From assembly GCA_035647435.1 (NCBI GenBank), contig DASRNM010000005.1, positions 1 through 5,389 of the forward strand: a stretch of 5,389 bases of DNA, written 5' to 3'. Under the pieces are notes generated by a model that searched no databases, was not told the DNA's origin, and was given only the letters and a program-made list of their open reading frames with translations. The translations under genes were made by a program, and so were the position numbers. This document shows, one piece after another, positions 1 through 4,214 of the stretch; position 1 is the first letter of the stretch, and the number at the start of each line of letters is the position of its first letter. Source of the stretch: JAAZFZ01 sp035647435 (GTDB taxonomy: Bacteria; Bacillota; Clostridia; Oscillospirales; Acutalibacteraceae).

Positions 1-345
1 TTTCAAAGTTATTGCTTTCACAGGGCAAACATACTCGCAAACGCCACAGCCTTCACATGCGAAAGGATCCACTTTATATTTTTCACCTATTGAAATAGCA
101 TCAAATCGGCAGTTTTGCCTGCACTGATCACATTGGATACATAATTCTGAATTTATTTCTGCTTTTGGCAACCCATAATAGTCAGTTTTTGCAGGTTCAG
201 CACTCCATCCGGTAATGAGGTGCAGGTTAGGCGCATCTACATCACAATCCGCATATGCTTTGGCGTTAGCAAGTTTTATAAACGCACTTGCTATTGTCGT
301 TTTTCCGGTTCCGCCTTTACCGCTAAGGATTAGTAGTTGTTTCAT
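1..345 (-). CDS. MinD/NBP35-like P-loop ATPase with inserted two-cluster ferredoxin domain (C-terminal part outside window)
   Basis: The first 115 residues are visible and the frame is still open at position 1, so the C-terminal part lies outside the window. The start at 345 (MKQLLILSGKGG) is set by a GGAGGT ribosome-binding site 5 bp upstream. Residues 9-17 form the deviant Walker A (GKGGTGKTT) of the MinD/ParA/NifH class. DCDVDAPN follows at 33-40. Two 4Fe-4S motifs are inserted after it: C69, C72, C75, C79 and C97, C100, C103, C107. This matches the 'MinD superfamily P-loop ATPase containing an inserted ferredoxin domain' family (COG1149 type), thought to couple ATP hydrolysis to Fe-S or metal-cofactor transfer in the cytoplasm; the exact substrate is not established. 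It is a paralogue of the upstream gene and overlaps its 3' end by 23 bp, so the two are probably co-translated and may act as a pair. Family assignment is firm; function is inferred. Confidence 0.93.
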   Translation of the reverse strand, partial: MKQLLILSGKGGTGKTTIASAFIKLANAKAYADCDVDAPNLHLITGWSAEPAKTDYYGLPKAEINSELCIQCDQCRQNCRFDAISIGEKYKVDPFACEGCGVCEYVCPVKAITLK

Positions 346-1183
346 GCTGCACCTCCTTTGTCACCTTGTTAAGCAGAGAAGAAAACAGTTCTCGGTACTT
401 TTCATTTCTATTAACAGCAATTTCCGCATTCGAGTTCAAGGTTCCGAGTTCATTGTCAAATGGAATCCGGCCTAATATCTTTATATTGTTTTCTAAACAG
501 AACTTTTCCGCCGGGTTTTCTTCTTCTAAACATTTGTTAAGAATCACCCCATATGGCTTATTAAATAACTTGACCAGTTCGTATACCATATTGAGGTTAT
601 GCACACCAAACAATGTCGGCTCAGCTACCAATACACAATAGTCCGCATCTTTGATGCTTTCCATTACAATACAGGCGCTTCCGGGAGGGCAGTCAATAAA
701 TGTTTGCTTATTTGCTTCCAAATTTTTCTCGGTAAGCAGCTTTTTTATGATAGGAATCCCCGTAGCTTCACCGGTGTTCAATATTCCTGTCCATACCGCC
801 ACTTCGCCAGAAACCCCTTTTTGCACTTTGCCAATAACCTTTGCTTTCTCTGTTAGTGCCCTTTCGGGACAAACCAAGATACAGCCACCGCAGGAGTGGC
901 ACACATCGTCAAAGACAATCAGTTTGTTTTTAATATAGGCAAGGGCGTTAAATTTGCAAAAATCAACGCATCTACGGCATCCATTGCATAATTCTTCATC
1001 CACTTTTGGAATCTTTACTGATATTTCTTCATCCTGAACCCCTTCAGGCTTAAAAAACAGATGTCCATTCGGCTCTTCTACATCACAGTCTATATATGTG
1101 GATGCTTTCGCTGCCGCAGCTAAATTCACCGATACCAGTGTTTTTCCTGTGCCACCCTTGCCGCTTAGCACAGCTACTCTCAT
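323..1183 (-). CDS. MinD/NBP35-like P-loop ATPase with inserted two-cluster ferredoxin domain (complete)
   Basis: This 286-residue protein is a complete paralogue of the next gene downstream. I chose the start at 1183 (MRVAVLSGKGG) rather than 1225. It puts the Walker A motif at residues 8-15, as in the family, and it lies 1 bp after the NifX stop with a GGGGG ribosome-binding site inside the NifX end. The longer start adds 14 residues unlike the family. Domains in order: Walker A; IDCDVEEPN (31-39); ferredoxin insert with C66, C69, C72, C76 and C95, C98, C101, C105; switch II/Walker B-like IDCPPG at 163-168; then a Rossmann-like half with VAEPT (186-190) and ILNKC (214-218). In both paralogues the fourth cysteine of the first cluster is followed by Arg or Lys rather than Pro. 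The protein is soluble. It probably works with the neighbouring NifX-type protein in Fe-S or metal-cofactor handling; that role is inferred from context. Confidence 0.95.
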   Translation of the reverse strand: MRVAVLSGKGGTGKTLVSVNLAAAAKASTYIDCDVEEPNGHLFFKPEGVQDEEISVKIPKVDEELCNGCRRCVDFCKFNALAYIKNKLIVFDDVCHSCGGCILVCPERALTEKAKVIGKVQKGVSGEVAVWTGILNTGEATGIPIIKKLLTEKNLEANKQTFIDCPPGSACIVMESIKDADYCVLVAEPTLFGVHNLNMVYELVKLFNKPYGVILNKCLEEENPAEKFCLENNIKILGRIPFDNELGTLNSNAEIAVNRNEKYRELFSSLLNKVTKEVQHETTTNP

Positions 1184-1184
1184 A

Positions 1185-1553
1185 TTAATTGCCCCCGTGC
1201 CCGTGGAATCCGGCATGAAATTCATCCAGCAAAGTTAATTTCTCATCGATAAAAGCATCCATATTATCTTTGGCTGAACCAGCTATCGTTTTATAAATTT
1301 TGATTTCAGCGGGTTTTAGCACGTCAGCAGCATTTTCTCCTAAGCGGGGAGTGAGTAATACATCTGCTTTGTTATCAACTATTATTTGTGCAGCTTTAAT
1401 CCCAGCTCCACCTGTGCTTGCCGCCGCACTGTTGTCAATAAATATACTCTCCCTTGTTTCTACATCATAAATAAGAAAATAGGGAGTACGTCCAAATGAT
1501 ACACATACATTCGACTCCAAGGTTTTCTCATCTACTGGAATTGCTATTTTCAT
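1185..1553 (-). CDS. NifX/NifB-type dinitrogenase iron-molybdenum cofactor-binding family protein
   Basis: The product has 122 residues. The start at 1553 (MKIAIPVDE) follows a GGAGG ribosome-binding site 6 bp upstream; a start at 1571 would add six non-family residues. Family features visible are the N-terminal strand MKIAIPVD, then VSFGRTPYFLIYDVET (18-33), a TGGAGIKAAQIIVDNKADVLL stretch near 48-68, and a conserved PRLGENAADVL segment. This is the COG1433 family: single-domain proteins that in NifX/NafY bind Fe-S or FeMo-cofactor precursors. Most clostridial members are not linked to nitrogenase, and no nif structural gene is seen here. The C-terminus is Gly/His-rich (HAGFHGHGGN), which could bind metal. 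The first 26 bp overlap the tail of a nifU-like remnant, and its stop is 1 bp from the next ATPase start, which indicates tight translational coupling. Confidence 0.93.
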   Translation of the reverse strand: MKIAIPVDEKTLESNVCVSFGRTPYFLIYDVETRESIFIDNSAAASTGGAGIKAAQIIVDNKADVLLTPRLGENAADVLKPAEIKIYKTIAGSAKDNMDAFIDEKLTLLDEFHAGFHGHGGN

Positions 1554-1722
1554 AAGAATCCTCCGTTTCATTTTTATTTAAGTAATTCTCAATTACTTTA
1601 CGTAGCGCACTCACACCTAGATTTGAGCAATGAACCTTGTTTTCAGGAAGTCCATCTAAAGCCTGAATAATATCTTCCTCCGTAATATTCAATGCTTCCT
1701 CTAAGGTTTTACCCTTTGCCGC
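1528..1722 (-). pseudogene. 3' remnant of a NifU/IscU-type Fe-S scaffold gene
   Basis: Between the DUF134 and NifX genes the minus strand is open from just after a TAG (1725-1723) to a TGA at 1530-1528. It reads GKTLEEALNITEEDIIQ, then ALDGLPENKVHCSNLG and a helix ending VIENYLNK. This is the C-terminal third of the IscU/NifU-N scaffold fold, including the region of its third cluster-ligand cysteine (HCSNL). The N-terminal part with the other two ligand cysteines is missing, and there is no ATG. The frame overlaps the last 22 bp of DUF134 and the first 26 bp of NifX. A TTG at 1692 with AGAGGA just upstream could give a 54-residue product by re-initiation after the DUF134 stop, but it could not form a normal cluster site. 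Best read as a deletion remnant. The coding match is clear; whether it is translated is unknown. Confidence 0.75.
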
Positions 1723-2057
1723 CTATGCCTGTGGCAACCACGACCGCAACCATTATCTAACCCTTCACAAAGCCGGAATTCGCCACCCTCAATCGACAGC
1801 ACCTTTCCATTTACTAATGATTCAGCCAGCTTTTTTCTGGCCTCGATATAAATGCCTTGAACTGTGCTACGAGCAATATTCATCTGCATGGCACACTCTT
1901 CTTGTGTAAAGCCCTCCAAATCGATAAGCCTTATAGTTTCATACTCGTCAACAGCCATGATTATATGGTTTTTTGCATCTGCAGGCGAATCAAGAGGCCC
2001 GAATTTATTGCTTTCGGGTAGGCAGCAAACTTTTCTCCACTTTACTGGTCTCGCCAT
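1701..2057 (-). CDS. UPF0251/DUF134 family helix-turn-helix DNA-binding protein
   Basis: The product has 118 residues. The ATG at 2057 follows GGAGGGG, and the N-terminus (MARPVKWRKVCCLPESNKFGP) is typical of DUF134 (COG1342, predicted DNA-binding proteins). Residues about 36-82 hold a sigma70 region 4-like helix-turn-helix: VDEYETIRLIDLEGF, then TQEECAMQMN and the recognition helix STVQGIYIEARKKLAES. Cysteines lie at 11, 12, 55, 97, 104 and 108, with a CGRGCHRHRR tail that suggests metal or Fe-S binding. The last few residues (RQRVKP) are read out of frame from the nifU-like remnant, so the native C-terminus may have been altered. It is the only DNA-binding protein in this operon and is therefore the leading candidate to bind the paired palindrome at the operon promoter. 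The family is recognised with confidence; the regulatory role is inference. Confidence 0.92.
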   Translation of the reverse strand: MARPVKWRKVCCLPESNKFGPLDSPADAKNHIIMAVDEYETIRLIDLEGFTQEECAMQMNIARSTVQGIYIEARKKLAESLVNGKVLSIEGGEFRLCEGLDNGCGRGCHRHRRQRVKP

Positions 2058-2077
2058 AATTTATCCCCTCCATTCTA

Positions 2078-2115
2078 ATCAGAAATAACCAGAGCGTCCT
2101 CCGTTTATCTCTGAT
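2078..2115 (-). promoter_or_regulatory. intercistronic RNA hairpin between the DUF5320 and DUF134 genes
   Basis: In the 63-bp gap the transcript can form an 11-bp stem: ATCAGAGATAA pairs with TTATTTCTGAT, with one G-U pair. The loop is 16 nt and contains GGAGG. There is no T-run after it, so it is unlikely to be a terminator. It may protect or punctuate the mRNA and set unequal expression of the two genes. A GGAGG in the loop with no start codon at the proper distance is odd. Confidence 0.4.
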
Positions 2116-2120
2116 GCCCA

Positions 2121-2399
2121 TTATAGGCTCTCCAATTGCTTATCAATAACGTCGAGTCGATCTTGCAACATAGCTTTCTGTTCGTTCAGCAGCTCTTTTT
2201 GTGTTTTTGAGGAGGTCTGATTAATTGCAGAACCCCTACCAAAACCGCGACCGAAACCGCGTCTGCAAGCAAGTCCAATGCCTAATCCCATTCCGAGACC
2301 AGCTCCGTACTTTACTGCATTAGCACTTGTGCAAAGCCCTAAACCTCTTCCAGTCATTGATCCAGCGCCCATTGGGCCGGTTCCATCTCTTCTTGGCAT
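2121..2399 (-). CDS. DUF5320 family Gly/Arg-rich small protein
   Basis: The product has 92 residues. The start at 2399 (MPRRDGTGPMGAGSMTGRGLG) is decided by a near-ideal Shine-Dalgarno, AAGGAGGTGA at 2414-2405, and by the family's conserved N-terminus. A longer reading from 2435 would begin in the promoter at about the predicted transcript start. The N-terminal half carries the DUF5320 signature of Gly, Arg and Met with C23 and C45, ending in a repeated RGFGRGFGRG (47-56). The C-terminal part (about 65-92, KTQKELLNEQKAMLQDRLDVIDK) looks like a short amphipathic helix or coiled coil. No biochemical role is established for the family. It is commonly found next to NifX-type proteins and ferredoxin ATPases, as here, so a link to Fe-S or metal handling is plausible. 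It is the first gene of the operon. Confidence 0.85.
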   Translation of the reverse strand: MPRRDGTGPMGAGSMTGRGLGLCTSANAVKYGAGLGMGLGIGLACRRGFGRGFGRGSAINQTSSKTQKELLNEQKAMLQDRLDVIDKQLESL

Positions 2400-2417
2400 A
2401 ATGTTCACCTCCTTATG

Positions 2418-2471
2418 GTTTATGGCATATGCCATCTACTCTTATTATACACCGTTTATGGCATATGTCAA
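2418..2471. promoter_or_regulatory. paired palindromic operators flanking the -10 box
   Basis: GTTTATGGCATATG occurs identically at 2418-2431 and 2454-2467, 36 bp apart. The first copy sits in a perfect 14-bp palindrome ATGGCATATGCCAT (2422-2435). The second is near-palindromic, TGGCATATGTCA (2459-2470), the change being needed to form the -35 TTGACA. One copy covers the -35 and spacer; the other lies just after the predicted +1. This arrangement suggests repression by a dimeric protein, possibly the DUF134 product encoded in the operon. The sequence match is direct; the regulator is a guess. Confidence 0.75.
2444..2471 (-). promoter_or_regulatory. sigma70-type promoter of the DUF5320-DUF134-NifX-ATPase operon
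   Basis: On the minus strand TTGACA (2471-2466) is followed after 16 bp by TATAAT (2449-2444). Both hexamers match the consensus exactly. Predicted transcription starts near 2437, giving a leader of about 38 nt with a strong ribosome-binding site. Paired operator sequences cover the -35/spacer and the start region. Confidence 0.85.
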
Positions 2472-2484
2472 TAACCCCTGTAAC

Positions 2485-2529
2485 AATTTGCGATTGAAAA
2501 TTTTCATTTGTCGTTCTCAATCGCAAATT
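2485..2529. repeat. 13-bp perfect inverted repeat
   Basis: AATTTGCGATTGA (2485-2497) is matched by its exact reverse complement at 2517-2529, with a 19-bp centre. It lies between the operon promoter and the transposase remnant. No T-run follows on either strand, so it is not an obvious terminator. It could be an insertion-related scar or a protein-binding site. Confidence 0.6.
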
Positions 2530-2541
2530 ATATTTATAAAA

Positions 2542-2770
2542 GACCAAATGTGTCTGTCAGAGCACCCCTTCGGGACGGTGAAATGGTATCATGGGGCGCA
2601 CTACCTGTTATGCAAGGGAAAAGAAAAAGCCACAGCTGAGATTGGGGCTGGTCGTTGACTTACGTCAACTGCTCGCCTATGCATCCTGGCTTAGTTTCCT
2701 TGCCTACAATATGAAAAGAGCGATTAATATGGTAGGAACAAAGAAGTTAATCGAGGCAATGCAGATATAA
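2542..2770 (+). pseudogene. C-terminal remnant of an IS1182-like (DDE) transposase
   Basis: Frame 1 from about 2542 reads MCLSEHPFGTVKWYHGAHY, then LLCKGKEKATAEIG, up to about 2646. After a break, frame 2 gives LSFLAYNMKRAINMVGTKK and LIEAMQI, with a stop at 2768-2770. Together these resemble the C-terminal end of IS1182/IS4-type transposases, where EIG and LSFLAYN are normally contiguous. The two parts are separated by 42-43 extra bases (about 2647-2689) that change the frame; GGCT occurs at both ends (2646-2649 and 2688-2691), and the extra DNA contains a small GTTGAC-TTAC-GTCAAC hairpin. The N-terminal bulk and any terminal inverted repeats are missing. The element is dead. It is the only clear sign of mobile DNA in the window. 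Family naming is from memory of conserved motifs. Confidence 0.72.
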
Positions 2771-2801
2771 GGGATGAATACCCCTTTTGTTTTTGTTTTT
2801 A
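2769..2801 (+). terminator. weak Rho-independent-like terminator after the transposase remnant
   Basis: AAGGG (2769-2773) can pair with CCCTT (2782-2786) over an 8-nt loop. A T-rich tract then runs to about 2801 (TTGTTTTTGTTTTT). The stem is short. It overlaps the transposase stop codon, as expected of a leftover element terminator. Confidence 0.35.
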
Positions 2802-2849
2802 TCGTTAGTTTAAGCCCTCAAACGGACTTATAATTTTCCCATGTAAACG

Positions 2850-2879
2850 CTGAAAAGCCTGATAAATCAGGCTTTTCAG
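2850..2879. terminator. strong symmetrical hairpin, probable bidirectional terminator
   Basis: CTGAAAAGCCTGAT (2850-2863) and ATCAGGCTTTTCAG (2866-2879) are perfect reverse complements around a 2-nt centre. The GC core flanked by an A4 run and a T4 run is the usual form of a bidirectional terminator, but the T-run is short on both strands. It lies about 205 bp downstream of the cupin gene stop and is the best terminator candidate for that transcript. Confidence 0.55.
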
Positions 2880-2935
2880 ACAAAATGTGGCAAAGAACAC
2901 GAGTTTGATACAAAATGCACCCGGTAGCCTTGTTC

Positions 2936-3010
2936 CCGTTTGTCGGGTGAACACCCTTGGCTATTTCCGTTTGTTTTGTGCGTTTTTCCGTTTGTCGAGT
3001 GAACACACCC
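2936..3010. repeat. short degenerate direct repeats in a gene-free stretch
   Basis: CCGTTTGTCGGGTGAACACCC (2936-2956) recurs as CCGTTTGTCGAGTGAACACACCC at 2988-3010. A third CCGTTTGT is at 2967-2974, and TTTCCGTTTGT is repeated at 2964-2974 and 2985-2995. GGGTG-AA-CACCC within the first copy is a small hairpin. Apart from this and the hairpin at 2850-2879, the stretch 2771-3084 shows no gene: the only frame across it lacks a ribosome-binding site. The look is of a dispersed intergenic repeat rather than coding DNA. Confidence 0.5.
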
Positions 3011-3084
3011 TCGGCGTTATCCGGTCGTTCTGTATGCCGAGAGTACATGACTTGTTATTTTATCATGCTTCAAATTCTTTTCTC

Positions 3085-3399
3085 TTAGTTTTTAGGAGCA
3101 GGCGCTTTCACAACAATTAGCTCCAAGGTTTCATCGTGCAAATTGTTTACATTCATTTTGGTTTGGAATGGAATCTTTAGAAGCGTACCAACTTCGTATT
3201 CGTGTATATCCTGGTCGTTCAAGCCGATTGAGAGCATTCCGCGAACTACGGTCATGTATACGTTTGAATTAGAAAGATGCTCGGGCAATCCTTCGTTTTT
3301 GTTAAATACCATATGCAGATAGTGTACGTTTTCATCGAATATGACTTTTTCTACAGCCTTTTTATCGTCCCTTGATAATTTAAATATCTGTTCAACCAT
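3085..3399 (-). CDS. small single-domain cupin-like protein
   Basis: The product has 104 residues. The ATG at 3399 follows AGGAGG (3414-3409). The N-terminal third holds FKLSRDDKKAVEKVIFDENV. The core then shows cupin features: HLSNSNVYMTVVRGMLSIGL (41-60), resembling the first cupin motif with H41 and the turn Gly, then a YEVGTLLKIP strand-turn (68-77) and ELIVVKAPAPKN at the end. Only H41 and perhaps H66 are available as metal ligands, and the usual HxH pair is absent, so metal binding or catalysis is uncertain. No signal peptide or membrane segment is present. The promoter architecture is shared with the adjacent polyferredoxin gene, which implies co-regulation by the CRP/FNR protein. A role in a redox or nitrogen-oxide stress response is possible but is not shown by the sequence. 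Confidence 0.8.
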   Translation of the reverse strand: MVEQIFKLSRDDKKAVEKVIFDENVHYLHMVFNKNEGLPEHLSNSNVYMTVVRGMLSIGLNDQDIHEYEVGTLLKIPFQTKMNVNNLHDETLELIVVKAPAPKN

Positions 3400-3441
3400 T
3401 GCGGTATACCTCCTATTTTTATATTCTGTGCAGTGCTATCT

Positions 3442-3484
3442 ATTATATCATAGCGATTTACCATAGCCTGTTGTAATTGAAACA
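3442..3484 (-). promoter_or_regulatory. cupin gene promoter with CRP/FNR-like site at -41.5
   Basis: A consensus TATAAT (3447-3442) predicts transcription from about 3435 and a leader of about 36 nt. There is no recognisable -35 at the right distance. Instead TGTTGT-AATT-GAAACA (3469-3484) is centred at 3476.5, which is 34.5 bp from the last base of the -10 box. That spacing is identical to the polyferredoxin promoter and corresponds to position -41.5, the class II activator position of CRP/FNR proteins. The palindrome is imperfect (4 of 6 half-site positions symmetrical), so this is a weaker site. Confidence 0.6.
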
Positions 3485-3493
3485 AACCATGTC

Positions 3494-4126
3494 TTAACAT
3501 ACGTTCTTACCGTAGTGAATGGCACTTTTAGGGCAAACCTGCCGACAATTTGTGCATTGAAGACACAATGCAGTGTTTATATCAGCTTTTTTATCCTCAG
3601 AAGAAACAACGATAGCATGTGATGGACAGTCTTTTTCGCATAATTTACAGCCGATACAGGCATCCTTATCAACCTTTTCAGAAAGTCTCGCAAAGCGGCC
3701 AAAGACCTTTTGCAGAGCGCCGAATGGGCAGATAAGGTTATGGAATACCTCAGGTTTATATCTTAGTGTGACCAGGACCGATAAAACCAGCCAAAAAGGC
3801 AAAATCGGCAGATTAATATGCAACAGTCGTTTTGATAAAATCATAACCGCTACGCTGACGCCTAAGGCTATCCATGTGAAATACCCATTTTTCAGCCACT
3901 TGGGAGTTTTCGATGTTTGGAGTTTCATTTTTTTTGACAGCCATGTAACGGGAATCATCAGGGTATTCATAGGGCAAACGTACCCGCAGTAAATCCTGCC
4001 GAAGATAAGTGCGGCAACCAGGCTTACTCCAAACAACGCAAGCCACAGCATTACTTTTCCATTTACCAGTAAAAACAGAAAAAGTGCAAGAAAAAATATA
4101 CGAATGAATTTGATTATATATTTCAT
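3494..4126 (-). CDS. NapH/MauN-like membrane polyferredoxin (4Fe-4S binding protein)
   Basis: The product has 210 residues. The start at 4126 (MKYIIKFIRIFF) is supported by AGGAGG at 4142-4137. An earlier ATG at 4192 lies inside the operator, upstream of the predicted transcript start. Hydrophobic segments at about 6-22, 26-43, 84-98 and 108-122 predict four membrane helices. Between them are the CGYVCP motif (47-52) and CPFGALQ (133-139), typical of NapH/NosR/RdxA-type proteins. The C-terminal cytoplasmic-type domain carries two 4Fe-4S motifs: C157, C160, C163, C167 and C188, C191, C194, C198. Members of this family pass electrons between the quinone pool or ferredoxin and redox enzymes. No partner reductase gene lies in the window, so the acceptor is unknown. 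The gene is divergent from the CRP/FNR regulator and shares its operator, pointing to direct control. Family assignment is firm. Confidence 0.92.
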   Translation of the reverse strand: MKYIIKFIRIFFLALFLFLLVNGKVMLWLALFGVSLVAALIFGRIYCGYVCPMNTLMIPVTWLSKKMKLQTSKTPKWLKNGYFTWIALGVSVAVMILSKRLLHINLPILPFWLVLSVLVTLRYKPEVFHNLICPFGALQKVFGRFARLSEKVDKDACIGCKLCEKDCPSHAIVVSSEDKKADINTALCLQCTNCRQVCPKSAIHYGKNVC

Positions 4127-4143
4127 GATATATCCGCCTCCTA

Positions 4144-4172
4144 TTGATATACAATTATTATAATGATATAAT
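4144..4172 (+). promoter_or_regulatory. promoter of the CRP/FNR regulator gene
   Basis: TTGATA (4144-4149) and TATAAT (4167-4172) are separated by 17 bp, near-consensus for sigma70. The predicted start is about 4179, immediately before the palindromic operator. The promoter overlaps, in the opposite direction, the -10 box of the polyferredoxin promoter, so the two may compete for polymerase. Confidence 0.75.
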
Positions 4173-4199
4173 ATACAAAAAGGTGTTACCAATGTAACA
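4157..4199 (-). promoter_or_regulatory. polyferredoxin gene promoter with class II CRP/FNR site
   Basis: On the minus strand TATAAT (4162-4157) predicts a start near 4150 and a 24-nt leader. No -35 consensus is present at 16-18 bp. The palindrome TGTTAC-CAAT-GTAACA (4184-4199) takes its place, centred 34.5 bp from the end of the -10 box, that is at -41.5. This is the textbook location for activation by a CRP/FNR dimer contacting RNA polymerase. Confidence 0.7.
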
Positions 4200-4203
4200 C
4201 CTT
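4180..4203. promoter_or_regulatory. perfect palindromic operator between the divergent genes
   Basis: AAGGTGTTAC (4180-4189) and GTAACACCTT (4194-4203) are exact reverse complements separated by CAAT. The symmetry and spacing fit a CRP/FNR-family dimer, and the regulator gene starts 12 bp away. For the minus-strand gene the site is at -41.5. For the regulator's own promoter it begins at about +2, which predicts autorepression. As RNA it would form a 10-bp hairpin at the very 5' end of the regulator mRNA, next to its ribosome-binding site. Confidence 0.85.
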
Positions 4204-4214
4204 GGGAGATCGTT

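Noticed and set aside
251..258. GCATATGC palindrome resembling the operon operator
   Set aside because: It is inside the ATPase coding sequence and shares only a short core with the operator; expected by chance.
2470..2485. Possible third CRP/FNR site (AATAAC-CCCT-GTAACA) upstream of the DUF5320 promoter
   Set aside because: Only the right half fits. The centre is 33.5 bp, not 34.5 bp, from the -10, and this promoter already has a consensus -35.
2278..2541. Plus-strand open frame joining the DUF5320 antisense to the transposase remnant
   Set aside because: The part before about 2542 is antisense to DUF5320 and its promoter. Only the 3' part has transposase similarity.
2936..3010. CRISPR array
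   Set aside because: Repeats are too few, unequal in length and spacing, and imperfect; no cas genes are present.
2818..3048. 76-residue open frame on the minus strand over the repeat region
   Set aside because: There is no ribosome-binding site before its ATG, the composition is unlike a protein (repeated TRQTEK/PTNGNK from the DNA repeat), and it runs through the strong hairpin at 2850-2879.
3573..3992. 139-residue plus-strand open frame
   Set aside because: It is antisense to the polyferredoxin gene, whose cysteine motifs and hydrophobic helices are unmistakable.
4127..4192. Longer start of the polyferredoxin at 4192
   Set aside because: It lies in the operator, upstream of the predicted transcript start near 4150, and lacks a ribosome-binding site; 4126 has AGGAGG at good spacing.
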